From assembly GCF_007474605.1 (NCBI RefSeq), contig NZ_VHKL01000006.1, forward strand, positions 124,001-188,000: a stretch of DNA of 64,000 bases. The letters run 5' to 3'. The DNA comes from Rhodoligotrophos appendicifer (GTDB taxonomy: Bacteria; Pseudomonadota; Alphaproteobacteria; Rhizobiales; Im1). The notes under the pieces are model-generated. The model saw nothing but the letters and a program-made list of their open reading frames with translations, was not told the DNA's origin and did not search any database. Positions 34,207-42,829 of the stretch are shown here, piece by piece. Within the stretch, counting starts at the first letter, position 1. Every line of letters starts with the position of its first letter. A program made the position numbers and the translations under genes.

Positions 34207-35127
34207 TCAGTCGAGGCCGGCCACTTCGTCCTTCCAGATCGGGTTCGACCAGGCTCGTTTGCCGTCGGCACCAATGACGATGATGCGCAGCCATGGACTG
34301 GCCTTCAGCGGCTCCAATGGCAGGCTGACCCGCGTCAGACCCGTGCCGAAGCGGGTGCTCATAAGATAGCCCTGCCCCACTGCCACCACGCCCGAGGCCG
34401 GCGAGCATTGGATGTCGACAGTCTCTCCGCCCAGCGCGACGTCTTCGAGGCGCGGCCCCTGCGTCGAGTAGAACTGCCCGGCCTTGAGCGCCTCCAGTAT
34501 GGCCTCAGGCTCATTGTCCTCCGCCTTCAGCTCGATCCAACCGCCGCCGAAATCCGGTGCCTTGAAATGCGCGTCGTCGCAGGCATAGGTCGTCAGACGC
34601 ACGCCCTTGTCGAGCATGCCGTCCAGCAGATAGGCGCCATCGCCCTTGTCATGCATGAGCTGGCAGCCGTGATTATAGATCTCGACTGCGTGTGCGGCGT
34701 CGAGGGTCGCTGCATCCGTCAGCGACAGGCTGTACCAGGCCGGATGGGCGATGCCGATGAAGGCGCCGGCCTCTCGTGCCCGACGCGCCAGGGCCGGCCC
34801 ATCCTCCGCTTCCGTCGTTGGGGCAAAGTCCAACGGAAGGCCGACAGCCACGATATGCCAGATTTCGCTCATCTCGGTCCGGGGAGCATGGAGTTCCGCC
34901 CCGATCAGCGTCGTGAACCGCCCGTCACGGAAAGAGCGGGTATCCGTGACCGGCCATTTGTAGCGGTCCAGAAAATGATCCGTGATGGAGACGAAATCAT
35001 ATCCGGCATGGCGATAGGTTGCGATCACCGCGTCGAGGGCCATGGCCCCGTCTGAATGCGTCGAGTGCGTATGCAGATTGCCGCGCAGGAAGCGCCCGGG
35101 GCTGGCAAAGGGTGTGAGACTGCTCAT
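34207..35127 (-). CDS. PHP domain (CehA-like) metal-dependent phosphoesterase
   Basis: 306-residue protein with PHP metal-binding motifs: GNLHTHSTHSDGAM at the N-terminus (HxH...D), SITDHF near residue 47, GAELH near 75, GIAHPAW near 125 and DDAHF near 190. A beta-rich C-terminal segment follows. Such stand-alone PHP proteins hydrolyse phosphomono- or diesters. It is the last gene of the Ugp-like operon, behind an HAD phosphatase, so a role in releasing phosphate from an imported phosphorylated compound is plausible. Confidence 0.85.
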   Translation of the reverse strand: MSSLTPFASPGRFLRGNLHTHSTHSDGAMALDAVIATYRHAGYDFVSITDHFLDRYKWPVTDTRSFRDGRFTTLIGAELHAPRTEMSEIWHIVAVGLPLDFAPTTEAEDGPALARRAREAGAFIGIAHPAWYSLSLTDAATLDAAHAVEIYNHGCQLMHDKGDGAYLLDGMLDKGVRLTTYACDDAHFKAPDFGGGWIELKAEDNEPEAILEALKAGQFYSTQGPRLEDVALGGETVDIQCSPASGVVAVGQGYLMSTRFGTGLTRVSLPLEPLKASPWLRIIVIGADGKRAWSNPIWKDEVAGLD

Positions 35128-35154
35128 GAGCGTGTCCTGGAATCGGAGGGAGGT

Positions 35155-35892
35155 TCAGCCCGTCGCGCGGACGGGTTCGTGAGTAAGGTCTGCGAGGATC
35201 GCCGCAAGGCTTGCATGATCGCCGACGATCGCCTCCGCACCGAGGGCCCGCAACCGGCTCGCGTGGCCGGGTCGGATATGGCCGCCGCCGCAGAAGCCGA
35301 TGACCCGCATGCCCGCCGCTCGGGCAGCGGTGACGCCTGTCAGGCTGTCCTCGATGACGAGGCAACGACCGGGCGCGACGCCCATCGTCTGTGCGGCGTG
35401 GAAAAAGAGATCGGGTGCCGGTTTGCCGCGCGCGACGTCCTCCGCGCTGAACACGCGCCCCGCAACGAGAGGGCCGAGGCCCGCGCTGGCGAAGGTCTGT
35501 GCCAGGCGCTGATGCCCGCTGTTGGATGCCACGCAATAGGGAAACCGGAGATCGCCCAGCAGAGCGACGATGCCGGCCATGGGCTGCAGTTCTTCGCGGA
35601 AGGCAGCGGCCAGCCGGACATGCCCCCGATCGTCGAAATCCGCAGGCAAGGTAATGGCATGCTCGGTCTCGATCCGCCGGCGCGTCGCATCCGCATCGAG
35701 GCCGACCAAGCCCGTCAGGACGTCCTCCGGTGAGATCGGGAGGCCGAGATCGCCGAGCATGGTGGCCGTCACGCGTGCGGCGATGACTTCACTATCCACA
35801 AGCACGCCGTCGCAGTCGAATATGATGAGATCAATCAAGAGGTCACCTGTTTGGGGCGCCGTGCGGGGAAGACCGCGCACGGCGTAAGACAT
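35155..35892 (-). CDS. HAD family phosphatase (HAD-IA, beta-phosphoglucomutase/GPH-like)
   Basis: HAD hydrolase. Motif I FDCDGVLVDSE carries the nucleophile Asp; motif II VASNSG, motif III GKPAPDLFFHAAQ and motif IV VIEDSLTGVTAARAAGM are present. It would dephosphorylate a small sugar phosphate or related metabolite. The start at 35892, 9 bases after the binding-protein stop, adds 18 residues ahead of the conserved core; a TTG at 35838 after AGGTGA is an alternative. It is coupled in the Ugp-like operon. Confidence 0.87.
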   Translation of the reverse strand: MSYAVRGLPRTAPQTGDLLIDLIIFDCDGVLVDSEVIAARVTATMLGDLGLPISPEDVLTGLVGLDADATRRRIETEHAITLPADFDDRGHVRLAAAFREELQPMAGIVALLGDLRFPYCVASNSGHQRLAQTFASAGLGPLVAGRVFSAEDVARGKPAPDLFFHAAQTMGVAPGRCLVIEDSLTGVTAARAAGMRVIGFCGGGHIRPGHASRLRALGAEAIVGDHASLAAILADLTHEPVRATG

Positions 35893-35901
35893 CGGGCTGG
35901 C

Positions 35902-37182
35902 TCAATTGGTGACGAGACTGTCCGTGTCCTGCACCATCTTCGCCAGCGCAGCCTCGGGGGTCTCGTCGCCGCGCATCACCGTGCCGATGATGTCGCGCTG
36001 CATCCGCCAGATTTTCACCCCGTTATTTCCGGGATAGCCACCCCAGGGTCCGGCGCGGAACACCTGCTTGAGGCTCGTCTCCCAGTTCGGGTTCTTCTTG
36101 TAGAAATCGCCCAGCAGGTCAGGAGCCAGGGCCAACTTGTTCGTCGGCATGTAGCCCGAACCCAGCACGGCGATCGTCTGGCCCTCGGGCCCGGCGGCGA
36201 ATTTGATATACTCCCACGCCGCCTGCTGCTTGGCTTCATCCTTGGTGAGGATCATGCCGGCATTGCCGCCTGTCGGCACCGTACCCTTGTCCTTGTCTGC
36301 CACCGGGTAGACGGCCGACTTCAGCGGGAACTTGTCGCCCACGAGATCGGAGAAGGCGCGCGCGCCATTGGTGGAGGAGAACAGGATGCCGATCTTGCCG
36401 GCGGCGAATTGCTGGCGGGACTGCTCGAAGTCGCGCAGCTGCATGCCGCCATCGGTGACGAAGCGGCGGGCGAGCTTCAGCGCCTCGAGCCCGCTCTCTC
36501 CGCCGAAGGCCACGGTGAGGCCGTCTTGATTCATGACCGGCTTGCCCTGCTGCAGGATCAGCGCCCGCCACAGCCAGTCGTCGGGCCAAGCGTGCACGTC
36601 GTAGGCCATGCCGTCGACGCCGTCGCCGAGCTGCTTGATTTTGGCCCCGAGCGCGATGACCTCGGCCCATGAGGTCGGGAAATTCTCAGGATCGCCGCCG
36701 GCCTGCTTCACCAGATCGCCGTTGAAGAAGATTACCGGCGTGGATGCGTTGAAGGCCAATCCATATTGGCGTCCGTCCACCTGACCGAGCTTCAGCATGG
36801 CCGGCTCGTAGTTCTTGCTGGCCCAATCCGCACCCTCCTTCGCCATGAAGCCGTCGAGCTCTGCCACTTGGCCCCGCTTGCTCAGCGCCGCCACCACTTC
36901 CGGAAGCAGGTGATAGCCGGAGAAATAGATATCCGGCAGCTGGTTGGTGATCGCCCCACGCAGCAGCGCCTGGTGCGCTTCGTCATAGGTCGGCGGCGAG
37001 GAGCGGAACTTGATTTGGATGTCCGGATGCTGCTTCATGAAGGCGTCAGCCACCGCCTCGTGAAACTTGTTGTGCGCCGGCCAAGCATGCACCACGTCGA
37101 GCACGATGGTCTCGGCATGGGCGGCGAGCGCGCCGAGGGTCATGGCCGCACCCACCAGTGCGGCCCGCAACAGGGTCTTCAT
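35902..37182 (-). CDS. ABC transporter substrate-binding protein, Ugp-like (family 1)
   Basis: 426-residue periplasmic binding protein with Sec signal MKTLLRAALVGAAMTLGALAAHA. The mature part, with VVHAWPAHNKFHEAVADAF, YDEAHQALL and DIYFSGYHLLPEV, resembles the glycerol-3-phosphate/sugar binding proteins (UgpB-type). YKKNPNW near the end and the PGNNG motif fit this group. Neighbouring HAD and PHP genes support a phosphorylated ligand such as glycerol-3-phosphate or a glycerophosphodiester, but true ligand is not shown. Confidence 0.88.
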   Translation of the reverse strand: MKTLLRAALVGAAMTLGALAAHAETIVLDVVHAWPAHNKFHEAVADAFMKQHPDIQIKFRSSPPTYDEAHQALLRGAITNQLPDIYFSGYHLLPEVVAALSKRGQVAELDGFMAKEGADWASKNYEPAMLKLGQVDGRQYGLAFNASTPVIFFNGDLVKQAGGDPENFPTSWAEVIALGAKIKQLGDGVDGMAYDVHAWPDDWLWRALILQQGKPVMNQDGLTVAFGGESGLEALKLARRFVTDGGMQLRDFEQSRQQFAAGKIGILFSSTNGARAFSDLVGDKFPLKSAVYPVADKDKGTVPTGGNAGMILTKDEAKQQAAWEYIKFAAGPEGQTIAVLGSGYMPTNKLALAPDLLGDFYKKNPNWETSLKQVFRAGPWGGYPGNNGVKIWRMQRDIIGTVMRGDETPEAALAKMVQDTDSLVTN

Positions 37183-37216
37183 TCGTCAGCTCCCTTCGGT
37201 TGAACAGAAGTCGATT

Positions 37217-38068
37217 TCACTTCACGCCGGTCATGGTCACACCCCGGATGAAGTGGCGTTGGGCGAACAGGAAGGCGATCATCAGCGGTGCGGTCAGCAG
37301 CGTGGCCGCCGCCATCAGGGCGCCGAAATTTGCACCCGTCTCGTTGTCGGCGAAATACATCATCCCCAGCGGCGGCGGTGCGAGTTCCTTGCTCGTGACC
37401 ACGATCAGCGGCCAGTACAGATCGTTCCAATGCGCGGTCACCGAGAAGACTGCGAAGGCCGCGATGGCGGGTCCGGCGCTGGGCACCACGATCTGCCACA
37501 GGATCGCCATTTCGCTAAGACCGTCGAGCCTTGCCGCCTGGATGATCTCGTCGGGGAAGGATTTGAACACCTGCCGGAACAGGAAAATGGCGAAGACCGA
37601 GAGGAAGAACGGCACCATGAGCGCGAAATAGCTGTCGAGCGTGCCGGTATAGGCGAGGGTCACGTAGAGCGGCAGCGCCGGCACCTGGATCGGCACGCAA
37701 AGCGCAAACAGGGTCATGGCGAAGAGCAGCTCGCGTCCCCGGAACTCGAACTTCGCCAACGCATAGGCGCAGGGAATGGCGGTCAGCAGTTGCACCACCA
37801 GGATGCCGCTGCAGATGATCACGCCGTTCAGCATGAACCGCAACAGTGGAGCCTGCGCCAGGGCAGCGGCAAAATTATCAAGACCCACAAAGGCTTGCGG
37901 TAGCCAGGTAAAGCCTGCTGAGAAGACTTCCTGAGCCGGTCTGACCGATGTCAGGATCATCCAGTAGAAGGGAAAGAGCGTGACGAAGACCCCTGTCAGC
38001 AGGATCGCATGAAGAACCATCTCACGCGGCGTGATCCCCAGGCGTTGCAGAAGCGGATGGGCCAGCAT
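37217..38068 (-). CDS. ABC transporter permease, UgpE/MalG-like
   Basis: 283-residue inner-membrane permease with six helices and the EAA loop IIQAARLDGLSEMAILWQIVVP near residue 195. The Ugp/carbohydrate family opening FPFYWMILTSVRPAQEV is clear. The ATG at 38068 shares its A with the stop of the upstream permease (TGATG). A longer frame upstream is a shadow of that gene. Confidence 0.92.
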   Translation of the reverse strand: MLAHPLLQRLGITPREMVLHAILLTGVFVTLFPFYWMILTSVRPAQEVFSAGFTWLPQAFVGLDNFAAALAQAPLLRFMLNGVIICSGILVVQLLTAIPCAYALAKFEFRGRELLFAMTLFALCVPIQVPALPLYVTLAYTGTLDSYFALMVPFFLSVFAIFLFRQVFKSFPDEIIQAARLDGLSEMAILWQIVVPSAGPAIAAFAVFSVTAHWNDLYWPLIVVTSKELAPPPLGMMYFADNETGANFGALMAAATLLTAPLMIAFLFAQRHFIRGVTMTGVK

Positions 38069-38994
38069 CAGTAATGCACCTTCCGCTCGAGGATCCGGGT
38101 CTGCAGCAGTGAGAGCACCATGATGATAGCCAGGAAGACCACCGTCATGGCAGCGGCAGGGCCGATGCGCAGATACTGGAAGCCCTCGAGATAGGTCGTA
38201 TAAAGCAAGACGTCGCTTGCCCCTTGCGGCGCGCCATGAGTGAGCACCGCCACCGTGTCGAAGACCTTGAAGGCCGTGATCGAGGAGGTGACGACCACGA
38301 ACAGGGTGGTCGGGCCGAGCAGCGGCAGGGTGACCGTCAGGAAGCGCTCCCAGGGCCTGTCGATCCCATCGACTGCAGCAGCCTCGTAGAGATCGGCCGG
38401 AATGGCGGTGAGGCCTGCGATGAACAGCACCATGTTGAAGCCCATGAGCTGCCAGACGCCGATGATCGCCAGCGCCGGCATGATCAGGGTCGGATCGCCG
38501 AAGAATTCCATCCTCGGCAGGCCGACGGCTGCGAACAGATGGTTCACCGGTCCGATTGTCCCGTGCAGCAGATATTTCCAGACGGTCGCCATGGCGATGA
38601 GGGTCGAGGTCACCGGCAGGAAGAAGGCGATCTGGTAGAACCATCGGCCCCGCGACAGATCGCAGATGACAACGGCGAGAGCGAGCGCGATGAGAACCGA
38701 GCCGGGGACGACCAGGACCGTGTAATAGGCCGTGTTCTTCAGGCTGCGCCAGAAGGTCGGGTCCTTTGCCAGCTCCGCGTAATTGTCGAAACCGAGGAAG
38801 GACAGGCCGAGGGCGCCGAGCTCGTAATCGGTGAAGCTCAGCCCGATCACGACGACGATCGGCACCAGCAATGTCGCGATCAGCAGCAGGACGGAAGGGG
38901 CAGCGAACCAATAGGCAATGCCGGGCGCCACTGTGGCACCGAGTCGGCGCATGCCCGTAGCAGTTCCGGTCTCCGGAAGAGTGACGGCGGTCAT
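38068..38994 (-). CDS. ABC transporter permease, UgpA/MalF-like
   Basis: 308-residue permease with six helices; the first helix is near 28-50 and the EAA loop DLYEAAAVDGIDRPWERFLTV near 205. SFTDYELG and FWRSLKNTAYYT are typical of carbohydrate and glycerol-phosphate permeases. The start overlaps the ATPase stop by four bases (ATGA). It pairs with the permease downstream. Confidence 0.92.
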   Translation of the reverse strand: MTAVTLPETGTATGMRRLGATVAPGIAYWFAAPSVLLLIATLLVPIVVVIGLSFTDYELGALGLSFLGFDNYAELAKDPTFWRSLKNTAYYTVLVVPGSVLIALALAVVICDLSRGRWFYQIAFFLPVTSTLIAMATVWKYLLHGTIGPVNHLFAAVGLPRMEFFGDPTLIMPALAIIGVWQLMGFNMVLFIAGLTAIPADLYEAAAVDGIDRPWERFLTVTLPLLGPTTLFVVVTSSITAFKVFDTVAVLTHGAPQGASDVLLYTTYLEGFQYLRIGPAAAMTVVFLAIIMVLSLLQTRILERKVHY

Positions 38995-40178
38995 CCGGCT
39001 TTCCGCAGCACAGGGGCTGCAGCCTCGAAGTCATGACTGCGCGCGGTGACGCGCCGCCCATCGGCATCGAAGACCAGAAGGTCTGCGGCGCGGGCACCCA
39101 GAAGCATCGTGCCGTCAAAGCCAGGGACTTGCCGCCTGCGCTCCATCTCGGCCGCACCGATGCGGAACACCGCCCGGCCGTCTCCCCCTAAATCATGAGC
39201 GAGATGCACGAGGACGTCATGGCCCAGCGTTTCGATGCGCTGGAGCCGGCCCTCGATGGCGACTTCGTCCTGACCTTGGGCGAAATGCAAGGCTTCCGCC
39301 CGGAGCCCGAGAGTGACGGGTCCTGAGGCCGCGGCGATCAGGGCCGTGAGCCGGCCGCGCAGCGAAATGCGGCCACTCGTGCTGGCTTGTCCGGGAAACA
39401 GATTGATCTCCGGACTGCCGATGAAACGCGCAACACGCACATCCACGGGGTCCTGGTACAGCCGGTGCGGTGCTGCGACCTGGACGATCTCTCCGTCCAT
39501 CATCACGGCGACGCGGCTCGACATGGTCATCGCCTCGACCTGGTCGTGGGTCACATAGATGAAGGTGGCACCGAGCCGTCGGTGCAGCTCCGACAGCTCG
39601 CCGCGCATATGGACGCGCAACCGGGCATCGAGATTGGAGAGCGGTTCGTCCATCAGGAAGACCCGAGGCTGCCGCACCATGGCGCGTGCCAGGGCGACCC
39701 GCTGGCGCTGCCCGCCGGAAAGCTGCGCCGGCCGTCGTGCCAGCAGAGGCTCGATTTCGACCTGGGAGGCGACCTGGTGTACGGCTTCGGTGACGGCGCG
39801 ACGTCGGGGACTGCTCTTCCGCATCAAGGATCCCAGAACCGGCAGCCGCGCCCAGATCGGGAGATGCCGCACCCGCAGCGGCGTCGCGATGTTGTCGAAC
39901 ACCGTCATATGCGGATAGAGCGCGTAGTTCTGAAACACCATGGCAACGTCGCGCGACTTGGGCGGCAGATGGTCGACCGGCGCGCCGCTAATGGCGATCT
40001 GCCCTCCATCCTGCGCCACGAGCCCGGCGATGATCCGCAGGAGAGTCGACTTTCCGCATCCGGAAGGCCCGACCAGGGTGAGAAACTCTCCCGCGGCGAC
40101 GTCCAACGAAACACCCTTCAGGGTTCGTGTCCCGCCATAATGCTTCTCGATCCTGGAGATGGATACCGTTGCTGTCAT
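38991..40178 (-). CDS. ABC transporter ATPase, UgpC/MalK-like
   Basis: 395-residue ATPase that is first in the operon. Walker A GPSGCGKST, signature LSGGQRQR, Walker B FLMDEP, H-loop YVTHDQVEA and a C-terminal MalK/TOBE regulatory region are visible. An insertion of roughly 25 residues follows the VRHLPIWARLPVL segment between Q-loop and signature, longer than in standard UgpC. ATG at 40178 follows GGGCGGGG. It energises the UgpA/E-like permeases. Confidence 0.92.
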   Translation of the reverse strand: MTATVSISRIEKHYGGTRTLKGVSLDVAAGEFLTLVGPSGCGKSTLLRIIAGLVAQDGGQIAISGAPVDHLPPKSRDVAMVFQNYALYPHMTVFDNIATPLRVRHLPIWARLPVLGSLMRKSSPRRRAVTEAVHQVASQVEIEPLLARRPAQLSGGQRQRVALARAMVRQPRVFLMDEPLSNLDARLRVHMRGELSELHRRLGATFIYVTHDQVEAMTMSSRVAVMMDGEIVQVAAPHRLYQDPVDVRVARFIGSPEINLFPGQASTSGRISLRGRLTALIAAASGPVTLGLRAEALHFAQGQDEVAIEGRLQRIETLGHDVLVHLAHDLGGDGRAVFRIGAAEMERRRQVPGFDGTMLLGARAADLLVFDADGRRVTARSHDFEAAAPVLRKAG

Positions 40179-40206
40179 GCCCCGCCCTTTCGTCACCGAC
40201 GGGACC

Positions 40207-40255
40207 ATGAAGGAGTTTTATTTCATCGCCATGACAATCAATGGAGCTAAGCTCC
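40207..40255. promoter_or_regulatory. Promoter region of the Ugp-like operon with two inverted repeats
   Basis: The 88-base gap between the rpiR stop and the operon start contains ATGAA-N10-TTCAT (40207-40211 and 40222-40226) and GGAGC-TAA-GCTCC (40243-40255). The first is a plausible operator for the adjacent RpiR-type protein, whose relatives bind TGAA/TTCA-type repeats. The second could be an operator or a weak rpiR terminator. Confidence 0.4.
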
Positions 40256-40266
40256 GCATTTTCACG

Positions 40267-41088
40267 TCATAACTTTGCGATGGCCACAGCCAGGGCTTCG
40301 ATGACCAGCATTTTGGCCGGTGCCGCCACCGTTTCTCCGCCGATCGGGGGCGGATCGACCGGGCTGGCTTCCAATACGCAATCGGCCGAGCGTGCGAGAG
40401 GACTCTTCGGTCGGCCGGTCAAGGCCACCGTGTAGGCACCCTGCGCCTTGGCTCGGGTGAGAAAGCGCAGCGTATCAGGGCTGAGACCGGTCTCCGAGAT
40501 CGCCAAAGCGATGCAGGACGGATCGAGGCCGTTCATGACTTCATGCACCAGGGTTGCATCCTGGAACGCCTGCGCGACCAGCCCCACCCGCATCAGTCGA
40601 TAGGCTGCAAATCCGGCGACGAGGCCGGATACGCCGGCGCCGAAGATGTCGATTCGGCGGCTGGCCTTGCAGCGTTTCGCCAGTGCCCGTAACGGCCGGT
40701 CCTGCAGGTTCCGCGCGGTCTCGTGCAAAGCATCAGCCAGGCGCGTCGCCGTCATTTCGATGTTTCGACGATCGCCGCCAGAACTCTCCGGCCGCGATTG
40801 CAAAGTGGCGATTTCAGCCGCCAACGCGATCTTGAACTCCCGAAAGCCGCCATAACCCAGTTGCTGGCAAAAGCGAACGATGCTGGCCTCGCCGCTCTGC
40901 GCCAGGAGAGCGAGTTCCCCCAGCGAGGCGCGGATGATCTTCTCCGGATTGTCCAGCACATATTTGCCGATTCGCGATTGGCCGTCCGGCATGTGGTCGA
41001 TTGCGCGTCGGATGCGGGGCAGCGTCGGGGTGCCGAAGGGTTCGTCGCGCGGCCGAACCTTCGGGCGTGTCGACAGATCTGTGGGCAT
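40267..41088 (-). CDS. MurR/RpiR family transcriptional regulator
   Basis: 273-residue regulator. The HTH_6 domain lies near residues 20-100 (ALLAQSGEASIVRFCQQLGYGGFREFKIAL). The SIS sugar-phosphate-binding domain follows (IDIFGAGVSGLVAGFAAYRL near 145; SETGLSPDTLRFLTRAKAQGA). The ATG at 41088 has AGGAAGG six bases away and is preferred over upstream Mets. It is divergent from zwf and lies ahead of the Ugp-like operon on the same strand, so either could be a target; RpiR proteins usually sense phosphorylated sugars. Confidence 0.88.
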   Translation of the reverse strand: MPTDLSTRPKVRPRDEPFGTPTLPRIRRAIDHMPDGQSRIGKYVLDNPEKIIRASLGELALLAQSGEASIVRFCQQLGYGGFREFKIALAAEIATLQSRPESSGGDRRNIEMTATRLADALHETARNLQDRPLRALAKRCKASRRIDIFGAGVSGLVAGFAAYRLMRVGLVAQAFQDATLVHEVMNGLDPSCIALAISETGLSPDTLRFLTRAKAQGAYTVALTGRPKSPLARSADCVLEASPVDPPPIGGETVAAPAKMLVIEALAVAIAKL

Positions 41089-41273
41089 CGGCATCCTTCC
41101 TGGCGTCGTCATCCTGTTCACGTGAAGATCGGCCATCATGAGGCAAATGTCAGCAACCGATCCGGCATCAGCCGCGGGTGGCGCTGCCAAAGCCTTAGGC
41201 ATGAGCATGATTTGCGCTTGACCGAGGCCGGCGGCAGCCTCCAGATCCTGGGAACGCGATAAGAGGGGACGCA

Positions 41274-42740
41274 ATGGCGCGCAAGATCATACCCGGAGTT
41301 GGCCCGCAGCATCCGCAGGTGATCGTCCTTTTCGGCGCCACCGGCGACCTGTCGCGCCGCAAGCTGCTGCCGGGCCTCTTTCATCTCGTGAGTTTTGGTT
41401 TCATTCCGGGCTGCCGCATCATTGGCGTCTCCCTGGACGACATGGATGCCGAAGGTTTCCGGGCCTTTGCCCGCCAGGCCCTGAAGGAATTCTCGAGCCG
41501 CAAGGTGAACGAGGAGGTCTGGGCCGAGTTCTCGGCGATGTTGAACTATGTGTCGCTTTCAGCGGGTGCTGCAGCGCTCCGAGCGGCGGTCCTGACCGCC
41601 GGGGAAGAGCTGGGCACGGAGAGCCGTCGCCTCCATTATCTCAGCGTGCCACCCAGTGCCGCCCTGCCCGCCGTGCACATGCTCGCCGAGGCCGGTTTGG
41701 TCGAGGGCTCCCACATCGTCATGGAGAAGCCCTTCGGCACGGATCTCAAAAGCGCCAGGAGCCTGAACGCGCGTCTCCACGAAGTCTTCGACGAGCGGCA
41801 GATCTTCCGCATCGACCACTTCCTGGGCAAGGAGCCGGCCCAGAACATTCTGGCGTTCCGGTTTGCCAACGGCCTGTTCGAGCCGATCTGGAATCGCAAC
41901 TTCATCGACCACGTCCAAATCGATGTTCCCGAGACCCTGGAACTCGGCAAGCGCGCCGGCTTCTACGAGCAGACCGGCGCCTTTCGCGACATGGTGGTCA
42001 CTCACCTCTTCCAGATCCTCGGTTTCATGGCCATGGAGCCGCCCACGTCTCTGGAGCCCGCCCCCATCAGCGAGGAGAAGAACAAGGTCTTCCGCAGCAT
42101 GCTTCCGATTGACCCCCGCAATGTCGTGCGGGGCCAATATGCCGGCTACCGCTCCGAAGCGGGCGTGGACCCCGAGTCGGATACCGAGACCTTCATCGCT
42201 CTGAAGTGCCTGATCGACAACTGGCGCTGGGCAGGCGTGCCCTTCTACCTGCGCACGGGTAAGCGTCTCGCCGAGGGGCAGCGCATCATCTCCATTGCCT
42301 TTCGCGAGCCACCCAAGAGCATGTTTCCGGCGGGGTCCGGAGTGAGCTCGCAAGGACCGGACCACCTGACCTTCGACCTTGCCGATGCCTCGAAGATGTC
42401 GCTTTCCTTTTACGGCAAGCGGCCCGGTCCCGGCATGCGTCTCGATAAGCTGAGCCTGCAATTCGCCATGACGGACACCGGCCTCGTGGGTGACGTTCTC
42501 GAAGCCTATGAGCGGCTCATCCTGGATGCCATGCGCGGTGACCACACCCTCTTCACGACGGCCGAGGGCATTGAGCGGCTCTGGGAGGTCTCGACGCCGC
42601 TCCTGGAGAATCCCCCGCCTGTGCGCATCTATCAGCCGGGTGATTGGGGTCCGCGATCGATCCACCAGCTGATCGCACCCCATGTTTGGCGCCTGCCCTT
42701 CGAGCGGGTCTGGCGCGATGCCGCCCCTGCCCCGGCCTGA
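41274..42740 (+). CDS. zwf: Glucose-6-phosphate 1-dehydrogenase
   Basis: 488-residue G6PD, the entry enzyme of the oxidative pentose-phosphate and Entner-Doudoroff routes. The NADP-binding motif GATGDLSRRKLLPGL is near residue 20, and YLSVPP and MEKPFG are present. The active-site RIDHFLGKE is near residue 180 and NFIDHVQI follows. The start has AAGAGGGG 5 bases upstream. The usual zwf-pgl-edd partners are not next to it. Divergent from the RpiR gene, with a 185-base shared promoter region. Confidence 0.95.
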   Translation: MARKIIPGVGPQHPQVIVLFGATGDLSRRKLLPGLFHLVSFGFIPGCRIIGVSLDDMDAEGFRAFARQALKEFSSRKVNEEVWAEFSAMLNYVSLSAGAAALRAAVLTAGEELGTESRRLHYLSVPPSAALPAVHMLAEAGLVEGSHIVMEKPFGTDLKSARSLNARLHEVFDERQIFRIDHFLGKEPAQNILAFRFANGLFEPIWNRNFIDHVQIDVPETLELGKRAGFYEQTGAFRDMVVTHLFQILGFMAMEPPTSLEPAPISEEKNKVFRSMLPIDPRNVVRGQYAGYRSEAGVDPESDTETFIALKCLIDNWRWAGVPFYLRTGKRLAEGQRIISIAFREPPKSMFPAGSGVSSQGPDHLTFDLADASKMSLSFYGKRPGPGMRLDKLSLQFAMTDTGLVGDVLEAYERLILDAMRGDHTLFTTAEGIERLWEVSTPLLENPPPVRIYQPGDWGPRSIHQLIAPHVWRLPFERVWRDAAPAPA

Positions 42741-42829
42741 CCTGCTTTCAGATTCCCTAAGCGTGAGCGCTCCATCCGCGAGTGTCGTTCCGGCCGTCAT
42801 GGCGGAGGTACAAGAATTCTATCAACCCT

